Assembly: GCA_947630345.1 (NCBI GenBank)
Contig: CANRHF010000004.1
Coordinates: 1 to 25,130, forward strand
Direction: 5' to 3'
Length of the DNA: 25,130 nucleotides
From: an uncultured Oscillospiraceae bacterium
GTDB lineage: Bacteria; Bacillota; Clostridia; Oscillospirales; Oscillospiraceae
This document shows, piece by piece, positions 15,465-23,243 of the stretch. The notes under the pieces are model-generated. The model saw only the letters and a program-made list of their open reading frames with translations. It did no database searches and had not been told where the DNA came from. The first letter of the stretch is position 1. Each line of letters begins with the position of its first letter. Position numbers and translations under genes: made by a program.

Positions 15465-16668
15465 GTTCAGACTCCTTTCGCTCCGTCACCTGGGCAGTCA
15501 GCTGCCCGTCTCGGACGGTGATCGTCAGCAGATCTCCCGGCGCGGTCTGTCCAATAGACCGAAGCACCGCGCCCGTGTCCGTGCGCACCATGGCGTATCC
15601 CCGGGACAGCACCCGCAGGGGGCTCATGGCGTCCAATTTGGCGGTGAGCCCCACAAACCGCTGCCGTTTGGCGGCCAGGGCCCTGCTCTGGGCGGCGGTC
15701 AGGCGGCTCCGCAGCAGCGCCAGGGCCTGCCGCCGCTGGGTCAGGTAGGCGTCGGGGCTTTGCAGGGCCGGGCTGTCCGATAGCATCTTATAGTGTCGCC
15801 GGGCGGCCTTGATCTGCCGGGACAGGGCCGTGGCCATGGCGGCGGCCATGGAATCCAGGGTCTGCCGCAGGGCGTCCTGATCCGGCACCGCCAGCTCCGC
15901 CGCGTTGCTGGGGGTGGCGGCCCGAAGGTCTGCCACAAAGTCGGAAATGGTCACATCTGGCTCATGGCCCACAGCGGAGATCACCGGGATCCGGGAATCG
16001 TAGATGGCCCGGGCCACTACCTCCTCATTGAACGCCCACAGATCCTCCATGGACCCGCCGCCCCGGCCCACGATCAGCAGATCCGCCAGCTGGAACCGGT
16101 TGGCATAGCGAATGGCGGCGGCGATCTCCCCGGGGGCCTCCGCCCCCTGGACCCGCACCGGCAGCAGCCGCACCCGGGTCAGGGGGTAGCGCTTCCGCAA
16201 AATGCGGAGCATATCATGGACCGCCGCCCCGGCGGAGCTGGTGACGATGCCAATGGTGCCAGGGTATTGGGGTAGGGGCTTTTTATGGGCCGGGTCGAAC
16301 AGGCCCTGGGCCGCCAGCTTGGCCTTGAGCTGCTCAAAGGCGGCGTACAAATCCCCTACGCCGTCGGGCGTCAGGGCGGTACAGTAGAGCTGATAGGCCC
16401 CGTCCCGGGGATAGACGGCGATCCGGCCCATGGCGATGACCTTCATGCCGTTTTCCGGGCGGAACCGAAGCCGGAGGGCGTTTCCCTTGAACATGACGCA
16501 TTTCAGCGCCCCGCCCTCGTCCTTCAATGTAAAATAATGGTGGCCGGAGGGGTAGCACTTGTAGTTGCTCAGCTCCCCCCGCACCGCCAGGGCCGCCAAA
16601 TTCTCGTCGCTGTCCAGCTTGGCCCGGAGATATTCATTGACCTGTGTGACAGATAAGATCTTCGCCAT
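15445..16668 (-). CDS. xseA: Exodeoxyribonuclease VII large subunit
   Basis: Catalytic subunit of exonuclease VII, 407 residues. An N-terminal OB-fold (about 1-100, with VRGELSNYKCYPSGHHYFTLKD) binds single-stranded DNA. The nuclease core follows with GIVTSSAGAAVHDML (D152), GRGGGSMEDLWAFNEE (R202) and SAVGHEPDVTISDF (H235, D238), residues that correspond to the conserved catalytic positions of the family. A coiled-coil region for XseB binding and a C-terminal LSRGYAMVRT strand close the protein. GGAGGG precedes ATG 16668 by 5 nt, only 1 nt after the stop of the TsaD-like gene. No defect is seen. Confidence 0.96.
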   Translation of the reverse strand: MAKILSVTQVNEYLRAKLDSDENLAALAVRGELSNYKCYPSGHHYFTLKDEGGALKCVMFKGNALRLRFRPENGMKVIAMGRIAVYPRDGAYQLYCTALTPDGVGDLYAAFEQLKAKLAAQGLFDPAHKKPLPQYPGTIGIVTSSAGAAVHDMLRILRKRYPLTRVRLLPVRVQGAEAPGEIAAAIRYANRFQLADLLIVGRGGGSMEDLWAFNEEVVARAIYDSRIPVISAVGHEPDVTISDFVADLRAATPSNAAELAVPDQDALRQTLDSMAAAMATALSRQIKAARRHYKMLSDSPALQSPDAYLTQRRQALALLRSRLTAAQSRALAAKRQRFVGLTAKLDAMSPLRVLSRGYAMVRTDTGAVLRSIGQTAPGDLLTITVRDGQLTAQVTERKESEHGKQDL

Positions 16669-16669
16669 A

Positions 16670-17590
16670 TCATCCCTCCAAAGCCCGATGGGCCAGCACC
16701 GCCACGCCCAGGGCGTTGTCCGTGGAGAATCGGGGCGGCGCGAACACCGCCCCCAGGGGAGCCAGGGTCTCCCGCAAAAGAGAGTTGGAGGCCACGCCGC
16801 CGGAAAACAGCACCGGCAGGCCCGGCTGCTCCTTCAGGGCCGCCTCTGTGGCCCGCGCCACCGCCCCGACTACGGACCGAAGGGCGTAGCCGGCAATCTG
16901 GGCCGGGGCATGGTCCCGGGAATAGTCCCGGACTTTGTTTTCCAAGCCGGAGAAGGAAAATTCCAGCCCCCGATTTTTGATCGGAAAGGCGTCCTTCCCC
17001 TCATCGCCCCGGCTCAGCTCGTCCAGGGCCTTTCCCGCCGGGAAGGGCAGGGAAAGCAGCTGCCCCGTCCGGTCGATCAGCTGCCCGGCGGAGATATCCA
17101 TGGTGCCGCCGATTCGGCGGCAGGCCACGTTCCATCCCTCCGGCTGGCAACACAGCAGCTCCGTGGTGCCGCCGGACAGGTGCCAGGCCAAAAAGGGCCC
17201 GTCCAGCAGCTCCATCCGCCCGGCGGCCCAGGCCGCCGCCGCCAAATGGCCCTGCTGATGGGAAACCTGGATCAGCGGCACCCCCAACGCCTTGGCAAGC
17301 ACCGCGCCGTGGCTGTACCCCACCAAAAAGCAGGGCATATAGCTGCCCTCCACCGCCCGGGGCCGGGTGCTGACGCCCACCGCCTGAACAGAGCCCGGCG
17401 GAACCTGGGAAAAAAGCCTGCCGGCAAGCTCCGGCAGGCTCCTGGTATGGTGAAACACCGCGTCGCTCTGCCGCAGGCCCAGCGCGCCCGCCGCCACCGG
17501 CAGTAATTGTGAGGCGTTCTCTCCCCGCTCCCCGTCGAACCAGGCCAGGGAGGTGGTATAGTTGCTGGTGTCGAAGCCCAGAGCGGTCAT
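16670..17590 (-). CDS. TsaD/Kae1 paralogue (Gcp-like, peptidase M22 fold)
   Basis: A 306-residue ASKHA-fold protein related to TsaD, the enzyme of tRNA t6A synthesis, but about 30 residues shorter and clearly divergent. Phosphate-binding strands are LGFDTSNYTTS (4-14), LSGGTTELL (138-146) and FSGGVASNSLL (262-272). The TsaD metal ligands are kept: H111 and H115 in HQQGH and D291 in FSTDNA. The N-terminal TsaD signature (IETSCDET) is replaced by FDTSNYTTS. I therefore call a paralogue, not the housekeeping tsaD, which should lie elsewhere. Its substrate is unknown. It overlaps nusB by 4 nt (ATGA) and precedes xseA by 1 nt, so it is co-translated with housekeeping genes. Confidence 0.85.
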   Translation of the reverse strand: MTALGFDTSNYTTSLAWFDGERGENASQLLPVAAGALGLRQSDAVFHHTRSLPELAGRLFSQVPPGSVQAVGVSTRPRAVEGSYMPCFLVGYSHGAVLAKALGVPLIQVSHQQGHLAAAAWAAGRMELLDGPFLAWHLSGGTTELLCCQPEGWNVACRRIGGTMDISAGQLIDRTGQLLSLPFPAGKALDELSRGDEGKDAFPIKNRGLEFSFSGLENKVRDYSRDHAPAQIAGYALRSVVGAVARATEAALKEQPGLPVLFSGGVASNSLLRETLAPLGAVFAPPRFSTDNALGVAVLAHRALEG

Positions 17591-18039
17591 TTCGGCTCCT
17601 CCCGGCTCCGGTCCCAGGTCCCCAGGATGCCGTTGACAAAGGCGCCGGTATCCTTTCCGTCGTAGAGCTTTGCCAGTCGGACGGCCTCGGAAATGGCCGC
17701 GTTTTTAGGCACATCCTCCACATACGCCGCCTCATACATGGCCAGCATCAAAATGGCTCTGGTCACCCGGGAAATCCGGCTCACGTCCCAGCCGATGGAC
17801 AGGGTCTGGATCTGCTGCCGCAGCTCCTCCCGGTAGGCATACACCCCTGCCACCACCCGCCGGATGTAGGCCATCTGGGCCGGGTCCGGGCGCTCCTCAT
17901 AGACCGGGCACTCCTGGGCCAGGGTCTCATAGTACCCCGGGGCGAACAGCGTTTCCAGGGCAGTCTCCGGCTCCACGCCGGTGAAGCTCTGGCCGTAGAT
18001 CATATGGACCGCCAGTTCCCTGGCGTTGGCTCTCGTCAT
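17587..18039 (-). CDS. nusB: Transcription antitermination factor NusB
   Basis: All-helical RNA-binding protein (150 residues) that joins NusE/S10 at boxA to support antitermination of rRNA operons. The N terminus MTRANARELAVHMIYG and the C-terminal half (RAILMLAMYEAAYVEDVPKN, then AISEAVRLAKLYDGKDTGAF with VNGILGTW) match NusB closely. GGAAG precedes ATG 18039 by about 8 nt, inside the end of the Asp23 gene (4-nt gap). The order Asp23-like then nusB is widespread in Firmicutes. Confidence 0.95.
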   Translation of the reverse strand: MTRANARELAVHMIYGQSFTGVEPETALETLFAPGYYETLAQECPVYEERPDPAQMAYIRRVVAGVYAYREELRQQIQTLSIGWDVSRISRVTRAILMLAMYEAAYVEDVPKNAAISEAVRLAKLYDGKDTGAFVNGILGTWDRSREEPK

Positions 18040-18043
18040 GGGC

Positions 18044-18406
18044 TTACTTCCGGAGGATGCCGCCCACGTTGACGTTCACGGCGGCAACGGTGACGCCCGC
18101 CATGGATTCCAGGGCGCTGGTAACGGCCTCCTGCACGGCCTTGGCAACGTCGATGACGCTCTGGCCGTAGACCACGGAAATGGTGCAGTCGATGTAGACC
18201 TCGTCCTCGGGACCGATGGTGATTTTCAGATTCTTGCCCACGGTTTTCTTGTTGATCTCCCCGGGCTTGACATTGAAGCCCGCGGCGCCGTCCACCTCCG
18301 CGGCGGCCTGAGCGACGATGGCGGCGATCACATCCTCGGAGATCATCACGCTGCCATTTTCCTGGTACTGCTGGATGTAGGACTTGGACTGCTTGTTCTC
18401 TGCCAT
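18044..18406 (-). CDS. Asp23/Gls24 family envelope stress protein
   Basis: A 120-residue Asp23 (alkaline shock, DUF322) protein, the YqhY type that sits upstream of nusB in Firmicutes. The domain covers GSVMISEDVIAAIVAQAAAEV (about 19-39), GFNVKPGEI and VYIDCTISVVYGQSVIDVAKAVQ, ending in VAAVNVNVGGI. It is soluble, with no signal peptide or transmembrane segment. Its precise role is not settled; in B. subtilis YqhY has been linked to fatty acid synthesis control, but the accB/accC genes that often lie upstream are absent here. ATG 18406 follows GGGAGG by about 8 nt; the in-frame TTG further upstream precedes the ribosome site and is rejected. First gene of its operon. Confidence 0.92.
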   Translation of the reverse strand: MAENKQSKSYIQQYQENGSVMISEDVIAAIVAQAAAEVDGAAGFNVKPGEINKKTVGKNLKITIGPEDEVYIDCTISVVYGQSVIDVAKAVQEAVTSALESMAGVTVAAVNVNVGGILRK

Positions 18407-18452
18407 AAGGGTACCTCCCAAACAATATCACGCCAAGCATGAATTTTCTTTT

Positions 18453-18480
18453 ATTGTAACACAAATCCAAAAAATTACAA
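18453..18480 (-). promoter_or_regulatory. Promoter of the Asp23-nusB-tsaD-like-xseAB-ispA operon
   Basis: TACAAT (18453-18458) and TTGTAA (18475-18480) lie 16 nt apart on the minus strand in an AT-rich patch that stands out from the GC-rich surroundings. The -10 box is good, the -35 box matches 4 of 6. No other promoter is visible before ispA. Confidence 0.62.
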
Positions 18481-18503
18481 CCGGAGATTTGCGTTTTTCC
18501 GGA

Positions 18504-18530
18504 AAATCGGCCCCGGAAATTCCGGGGCCG
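18504..18530 (-). terminator. Terminator after the transglutaminase-like gene
   Basis: A perfect 9-bp GC-rich stem (18508-18516 with 18522-18530) with a 5-nt loop lies 8 nt beyond the stop at 18538. On the minus strand it is followed by GATTTTCC, a short U-run. It isolates the transglutaminase-like gene from the Asp23 promoter. Confidence 0.65.
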
Positions 18531-18537
18531 AGAAACT

Positions 18538-20190
18538 TTATACGCAGGGAGGCCAGAGGGAATGGTCCCAATCCCGTCCGGACAGGGCGTCCAGCCGCTC
18601 CTGATCGGTCATCAGCCGGGTCCAGCCGTGGGCAGGGCCGGGGGTGGCGTCGATATGCCGCCAGTAGCCGCCCATATCCACGATCAGCCAGTAGTGGGTG
18701 TGATTCGTGACCCAAATCATCTGGGTGGTGTACCCCTTCTTGGCCATGACCTCCTGGAGGGTCCGGGCGTGGACGTAGCAGTTGCCGATATAGTGGGTCA
18801 GGCCGTACCACACCGGATCCCCCGCGCCGGAATTGGAGTTGTAATCCACATGTTCCTGGACGTAGAGCTTGATGGAAATGGGATCGTCGCCGCAGGCGGC
18901 GGCCATTTGGTCCACCAGCGCCTGGGTATCCGCCATGGTATGGTTGACCTCCACCCGGCGGTTGTAGGTGGTGACGTTGCCGGAGGAATCCTCCGCCCGG
19001 TAAACTACATAGTAGGTTCCCATCTGGGTAAGGTCCACGCCGCTGTCGTCATAGGTATAGCTCACCGCCCCATCCCGGGAGTCGGAAGCCGTAACAAACA
19101 GCGTATAGTCCGGCGGCGTGTTTACCGCCACCTCCATAGTCGTCACACCGGAGAAGGTGGGCCCATCCATGTCCTCCACCACCCGGAGCGTGGTCTGGGC
19201 AAGGGTCTCATTGCCGAAGGGGTCCACGGCGCGGACCGTCACGGTCTGACTGCCCAGGGTGTTCACGTCCAGCTCCGTCGCCAGCTCCACGGAAACGACG
19301 CCAGATGGGTCCTCCGCGCTCACCAGGAAATCGGACAGGGCGACCGCCGTGCCGGGATAGACTGCCACCTCCTGCAGCGTCAGCGCCGGGCCCTGGGTAT
19401 CCTGAATGGTCACTACGCAGCTCTGGGGCAGCCCTTCGCTGACGCCGGTGACGGTGTACTGCCCCACCGGGGAGGAATTGAGCAGATCAATCACGTCCTG
19501 GGAGATCCGCTGGGCGTCGCGCTGGGGATCCAGCACCAGATCGCCGGCGCTGACCGTCTGGCCGTATTCCAGGAAGAATTGGTCCTTCATCCAGATATAG
19601 GAGACGGTGCAGTTCCCGGTGATCCGGTTGCCATAGGGGTCCGCCACCGTCACCGTTACCGTGCTGTCCTCATTGGAGTCGGGGATTTGGAACGCGGGCA
19701 TGGAAATCTCCACCCCGGACAGGTCGAAGCAGGCCGTCACAAAATCCTCGGGGTCGATCTTGTCATCCACGGAAACCACCAAATTCTGAAACTCCGCGGT
19801 AGGCGCCGTGGTGTCCTGAATGGTTAAGTTGACCGTCTCCTGCTTCATGCCCTGCCGTAAAGTGACGCTCTGCCGGCCCACTTGGGACAGGTCGATCCGG
19901 CTGAGATCGGTCACAAACTCCGCCTGTCCCGCCTCGCCGTATTGGGTGAGAAAAGCGCCGGGCGTCAGCTCCGTCTGCCCCAGCTCAATGGTCACATCCC
20001 GGAATTTGGCCTGGCCATAGTCATAGCAGGCATACCAGACCCAGGCGGCCGCCAGAAGCACCGCCAAGGCGGCGCAAAGGATGCGCTTCCATCCGAGGCC
20101 GGCGAAAAACGCCTTCAGCCGCGCCGGCTTCTCCGCCACGGCGGGCGTCGTGATTTGTTTTTCTTTTTTATCAGCTGTTTCCGTTTCCAA
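18538..20190 (-). CDS. Membrane-anchored protein with Ig-like repeats and transglutaminase-like domain
   Basis: A 550-residue predicted surface protein. A short charged cytoplasmic N terminus is followed by one membrane helix (about 36-54), so most of the protein lies outside. Several Ig-like/HYR-type repeats follow, marked by recurring motifs such as IQDTTAPTAEF, VADPYGNRITG, IQDTQGPALTL, VRAVDPFGNET and RAEDSSGNVTT. The C-terminal transglutaminase/protease-like domain has a triad of C471 (GNCYVHA), H499 (HTHYW) and D514 (HIDATPG). The reaction could be protein cross-linking, peptidase or deamidase; sequence alone does not decide. TTG 20190 follows AAAAAAGGGGGG with 8-nt spacing, and no ATG fits. 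It has its own promoter and terminator, between spoIIIAH and the Asp23 operon. Confidence 0.85.
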   Translation of the reverse strand: METETADKKEKQITTPAVAEKPARLKAFFAGLGWKRILCAALAVLLAAAWVWYACYDYGQAKFRDVTIELGQTELTPGAFLTQYGEAGQAEFVTDLSRIDLSQVGRQSVTLRQGMKQETVNLTIQDTTAPTAEFQNLVVSVDDKIDPEDFVTACFDLSGVEISMPAFQIPDSNEDSTVTVTVADPYGNRITGNCTVSYIWMKDQFFLEYGQTVSAGDLVLDPQRDAQRISQDVIDLLNSSPVGQYTVTGVSEGLPQSCVVTIQDTQGPALTLQEVAVYPGTAVALSDFLVSAEDPSGVVSVELATELDVNTLGSQTVTVRAVDPFGNETLAQTTLRVVEDMDGPTFSGVTTMEVAVNTPPDYTLFVTASDSRDGAVSYTYDDSGVDLTQMGTYYVVYRAEDSSGNVTTYNRRVEVNHTMADTQALVDQMAAACGDDPISIKLYVQEHVDYNSNSGAGDPVWYGLTHYIGNCYVHARTLQEVMAKKGYTTQMIWVTNHTHYWLIVDMGGYWRHIDATPGPAHGWTRLMTDQERLDALSGRDWDHSLWPPCV

Positions 20191-20231
20191 GACGACAGCC
20201 CCCCTTTTTTCAGGGTTCCCATACAGATGTT

Positions 20232-20260
20232 ATTTTATCACGGATATTGTCGAAATGCAA
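20232..20260 (-). promoter_or_regulatory. Possible promoter of the transglutaminase-like gene
   Basis: On the minus strand TAAAAT (20232-20237) lies 17 nt after TTGCAT (20255-20260). The -10 box is good and the -35 box weak. The leader is about 35 nt and carries an A-run followed by a G-run ribosome site. Confidence 0.5.
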
Positions 20261-20280
20261 CGAAAATTTTCCAAAAGGCA

Positions 20281-20310
20281 TTTCCCCCGTCCAGGTCTGG
20301 CCGGGGGAAA
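20281..20310 (-). terminator. Possible terminator of the spoIIIA operon
   Basis: A long stem (TTTCCCCCG at 20281-20289 with CGGGGGAAA at 20302-20310, plus an inner CCAG/CTGG) begins 3 nt after the spoIIIAH stop. It lacks an immediate U-run on the minus strand, though TTTT and ATTTTC follow within 20 nt, so it may be a weak terminator or only an mRNA-stabilising hairpin. Confidence 0.45.
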
Positions 20311-20313
20311 AAC

Positions 20314-20853
20314 TCAGGGAACTTCCACCACATGGATGTCGCTGATCGTGAAATCGGACTGGTTCAGCACAATATCGGTGATCACTGCCACGTCCGTCTG
20401 CTGCAAGCCCCCCTCCGGAGCGGCCACCGCCACGGAAATGCCGCCTTCGCTGATGTAGGCTACGCAGTCTGCATAGCCCTTGGCAATGACCAAGCTCTCG
20501 ATCTGGGCCTCATCCAAGGCGGTCTGGACAATGTCCTCCAGCTGGGTGCCCACCTGGGAATCCTTGCCGTCCTCGCTGTAGGCCATAGCCTCCTGCAAAA
20601 GGCTTACGGCGCTGTCCCTGGCCTGCTGCCGGGACAGCCGCACGGCGGCAAAATATTCGGCCTGGGTCGTGGTCTGGTTCTCCGTCTCTCCGCTCATCAC
20701 CAAGGTGTCCGAGGACAGGAGCTTTGCCGCGTCCAGAGTGTCCTCCAGGTTTACGGCCGCTTCCTCGTTGCTGTAACGCCAGTTGAGATAGATCCCGGCG
20801 CACACCGTCACCAGCACCGCCGCCGCGATGAAATTCTTCTTCCAAGTTTTCAT
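20314..20853 (-). CDS. spoIIIAH: Stage III sporulation protein AH
   Basis: Mother-cell membrane protein whose extracellular domain binds forespore SpoIIQ to build the channel (feeding tube) needed for late forespore gene expression. The 179-residue product has an N-terminal transmembrane helix (about 6-26), a charged linker, and the SpoIIIAH ring-forming domain (about 60-179, with AEYFAAVRLSRQQARDSAVS and YADCVAYISEGGISVAVAAP). B. subtilis SpoIIIAH is about 218 residues, so this version is shorter in the linker. GGAGG lies 7 nt before ATG 20853. It starts 14 nt after spoIIIAG and ends the operon. Confidence 0.93.
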   Translation of the reverse strand: MKTWKKNFIAAAVLVTVCAGIYLNWRYSNEEAAVNLEDTLDAAKLLSSDTLVMSGETENQTTTQAEYFAAVRLSRQQARDSAVSLLQEAMAYSEDGKDSQVGTQLEDIVQTALDEAQIESLVIAKGYADCVAYISEGGISVAVAAPEGGLQQTDVAVITDIVLNQSDFTISDIHVVEVP

Positions 20854-20867
20854 ACAAATGCCTCCAA

Positions 20868-21344
20868 TCATTTCATTTTCAGTACGGAGATCCGGTCCGC
20901 CCCCAGGCCCGTGGCCATGGACACCGCCTCCACGATGGCGAGCCGGATCCTGGGGTCGTCGGCTCCCTGGCAGACCACCACCGCGCCCCGGTAGGTGGCG
21001 GGCAGCACCTGCCGCACCAGACCGGTCTGGCCCCGTTGGCCGTCCGTCACCGTGACCGTGTCCCGGTTTTGGGCGGAGTCGGAGAGGTTTTCGTCATACT
21101 GGTACAGCGTCTCCTCCCCTGCCTCCAGGGTCAGCAGCACCTCCACCTTTCCGGCCCCCTGGACCTGGCTGAGCAGCCGGGACAGCTCCTGAGCCACATC
21201 CACCGCCGGTTCCGGCTGGGTCTCCTGGACTGTGGCGGCGGGCTCCGTCCTGCCAGGTATCGCCATGAGCAGCAGTCCCAGCACCAGGATCAGGATCGCG
21301 AATTTGTATTTTCCCAGAAAGGCAAGGACCTTTTTCAGTTCCAC
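20868..21344 (-). CDS. spoIIIAG: Stage III sporulation protein AG
   Basis: Mother-cell membrane protein that forms the large ring of the SpoIIIA-SpoIIQ complex. The product from GTG 21344 is 158 residues: one transmembrane helix (about 10-29, YKFAILILVLGLLLMAIPG), then a ring-building domain with VQGAGKVEVLLTLEAGEETLYQYD and YRGAVVVCQGADD. It is shorter than the 229-residue B. subtilis protein, mainly in the linker and insert. GTG was chosen because AAAGGAGG lies 7 nt upstream and the frame before it runs inside spoIIIAF. It overlaps spoIIIAF by 10 nt. Confidence 0.92.
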   Translation of the reverse strand: MELKKVLAFLGKYKFAILILVLGLLLMAIPGRTEPAATVQETQPEPAVDVAQELSRLLSQVQGAGKVEVLLTLEAGEETLYQYDENLSDSAQNRDTVTVTDGQRGQTGLVRQVLPATYRGAVVVCQGADDPRIRLAIVEAVSMATGLGADRISVLKMK

Positions 21345-21808
21345 TGCTGCGCCTCCTTTGGAATCCCCAGCTCCCTGGTGAGAATGTCCGAAAGCCGCGC
21401 CTTGGCATAGGGGGAGATCCTTCCAGCCAAGCGCGCCTGGGCAATCGCCGGCGGAGCATCCTTTGTCAGCGTCACCTCCACAGTCAGCTCCGCCCCCAGG
21501 GAAGCGGCTTTGTCCAAGATATATGCTTCCACCCGCTGCTTTATTCCAGCCCGGAGGGCCTGAGCGGCGTCGGACTCCCCCTTGGCCGCCGCCTGGGATG
21601 CTTCCCAGGCGATATCCTGGGAGAAAACCTGGAGACTTCCCAGGCGCAGGGCCGTCAGGGGATGAAGCACCGTCACCGCCAGGAACACGCCGCACAGCAG
21701 CTTTCCCACGGCGGCGGGGGTACCCTCCTTTCCCAGCAGACTCTTGAGAATGGCGCAGAGGATGGCCGCGGCGGTGACGCGCAGCAGATAGGGTCCCAGG
21801 GCGTCCAC
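21335..21808 (-). CDS. spoIIIAF: Stage III sporulation protein AF
   Basis: Integral membrane member of the SpoIIIA complex, 157 residues from GTG 21808 (B. subtilis about 206). Two N-terminal transmembrane segments (about 6-22 and 31-49, RVTAAAILCAILKSLLG then AVGKLLCGVFLAVTVLHPL) are followed by a helical region and a ring-like domain (AELTVEVTLTKDAPPAIAQ). AAAGGAG lies upstream at correct distance, and the GTG overlaps the spoIIIAE TAG by one nucleotide (TAGTG). Sequence is poorly conserved, so identity rests on position, topology and length. Confidence 0.88.
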   Translation of the reverse strand: MDALGPYLLRVTAAAILCAILKSLLGKEGTPAAVGKLLCGVFLAVTVLHPLTALRLGSLQVFSQDIAWEASQAAAKGESDAAQALRAGIKQRVEAYILDKAASLGAELTVEVTLTKDAPPAIAQARLAGRISPYAKARLSDILTRELGIPKEAQQWN

Positions 21809-22848
21809 TATTCCACTCCTTTCAAAAAACAGACGGTGCTGATGAGCAGCAGCAGGCACATGGTCCCGGTCATGGCCAAGAGCATCCCCATGCCGGCGGA
21901 AAAATCCTGAATCAGCCCGGCGGTCTCCTTGGTGCCGAAAACGGCGCAGGCCGCCGCCGTCAGCTTCAGCATCAAATACTGCACGCCGATTCGAAGGAAG
22001 GGGCCCAGGCAGATCGCCAGGATCGCCAGCAGCCCGTAGACCCCGGCGGCGCTGCGCATCACCCCCGCGCTGACCAGAATGGTCTCCGAGGCGTCTGAAA
22101 GCAGGCCCCCCACCACCGGCACCATGCCGGAGATGGTGAGCTTCGCCGCCTTCACCGCGGCGGCGTCGGCGGTGCCGCTGACCACCTTGGTAATGCCCAT
22201 GTAGCCGGTAAACACATAAAGTACCAGCTTCAGGCTCCAGGTCATCAGCCATTTTAGAAAATCCCGAAGCTTTTTCAGCATGTCCTCCCCCACCGCGCTG
22301 TTGGCCACTCCCAGGCAGAGGAACAGATACAGCATGGGCACCGTCACCTTGGAGATCAGGGCCCCCAGCACGGCGTCAAACACCGCCGTGCCGGTGTACA
22401 GCGCCGCCGAGGCGGTCCCGCCCCCTTGGGCCGCCAGGGCGGCGGTCATCACCGGAAGCAGCAGCTTTCCGTATTCGCTCATCTCCGTTACCGTCTGGCT
22501 TCCCAGCCGAATCAGGGCCCCGGAGGGCCGCAGCAGCAGCGTTCCCACCGCCAGGGCCCCGGCCAGCCCCACCGCCTGTTTGGGGCACCCCGGGATGGTT
22601 CCTGCCAGAGAGGTGATCAGCGCCGCCGCCATCAGCGCCAGGCAGATCCCCGCCGCCTCCGCCACCGCAGGCTGGATCTCCGGCAGTACCGCCTTTAGAA
22701 CCTCCAAAAGCCCTTCCCCGAAGCGCTCCTGGGTCTGGGGCATCAGCGCCTGGGCCTCCGGCGGCGGCGTGGGGGCGGTGTAGTCCAGGGCTCTGGCCGG
22801 GGCCGCCGTCAGCGGCAGGATCAAAAGCAGGATCAGTAGCTTTCTCAT
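21808..22848 (-). CDS. spoIIIAE: Stage III sporulation protein AE
   Basis: Polytopic mother-cell membrane protein of the SpoIIIA complex, thought to form part of the transport channel. From ATG 22848 it has 346 residues: a signal peptide (about 1-20, LILLLILPLTAAPARA), then about seven or eight hydrophobic segments, with conserved SKVTVPMLYLFLCLGVANSAVG, GYMGITKVVSGTADAAAVKAAK and VPVVGGLLSDASETIL. The ATG overlaps the spoIIIAD stop by 4 nt (ATGA) and follows GGGGGAAG. An open frame continues upstream only inside spoIIIAD. Length is a little below the B. subtilis protein (399). Confidence 0.94.
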   Translation of the reverse strand: MRKLLILLLILPLTAAPARALDYTAPTPPPEAQALMPQTQERFGEGLLEVLKAVLPEIQPAVAEAAGICLALMAAALITSLAGTIPGCPKQAVGLAGALAVGTLLLRPSGALIRLGSQTVTEMSEYGKLLLPVMTAALAAQGGGTASAALYTGTAVFDAVLGALISKVTVPMLYLFLCLGVANSAVGEDMLKKLRDFLKWLMTWSLKLVLYVFTGYMGITKVVSGTADAAAVKAAKLTISGMVPVVGGLLSDASETILVSAGVMRSAAGVYGLLAILAICLGPFLRIGVQYLMLKLTAAACAVFGTKETAGLIQDFSAGMGMLLAMTGTMCLLLLISTVCFLKGVE

Positions 22849-23243
22849 ACTTCCCCCAAAATCCTTTCGATCAGCCCCAGCAGCTCCTCCAAAAGGGGCA
22901 GGGAGATCCACAGTACCGCCGCCGCCGCCAGAATTTGCAGGGCCTTTCCCAGGGCGGCGTTGCCGGCGTCGCTGCAAATCAGCCCCGCGATTTGGGCCAC
23001 CAGACTGATGCCCACAGCCTTGAGCAGCACTCCCAGCAGGGCCTCGTCCAGCTGCGCCGCCTGCTGCAGCCGCCGGAAGAAATCCATCACCGGGGCCAGG
23101 TAGGTCATGGCGGCGGTCAACACCATGCACCCCGCCAGAACGGACAGCAGCAGCGCCACGTCCTTCCCCTGCTTCGCCAGGGCCAGACCCAGCACCGCCG
23201 CGATCAGGGTCCCCGCCGCCCCCTTCCAAAACAGCTCCGTCAA
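22845..23243 (-). CDS. spoIIIAD: Stage III sporulation protein AD
   Basis: Small polytopic membrane protein of the SpoIIIA complex, 132 residues, matching the 133 of B. subtilis. Segments GAAGTLIAAVLGLALAKQGKD, LLLSVLAGCMVLTAAMTYLAPV, VGISLVAQIAGLICSDAGNAAL and ILAAAAVLWISLPLLEELLGLI are typical. The start is TTG 23243, overlapping the spoIIIAC stop by 4 nt (TTGA), with AAAGGAG about 11 nt upstream; there is no ATG or GTG nearby that gives the right length. It overlaps spoIIIAE by 4 nt. Confidence 0.93.
   Translation of the reverse strand: MTELFWKGAAGTLIAAVLGLALAKQGKDVALLLSVLAGCMVLTAAMTYLAPVMDFFRRLQQAAQLDEALLGVLLKAVGISLVAQIAGLICSDAGNAALGKALQILAAAAVLWISLPLLEELLGLIERILGEV

Noticed and set aside
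18562..19827. 421-codon plus-strand frame opposite the transglutaminase-like gene
   Set aside because: The minus strand carries a membrane helix, Ig repeats and a full catalytic triad; the plus frame shows only biased composition.
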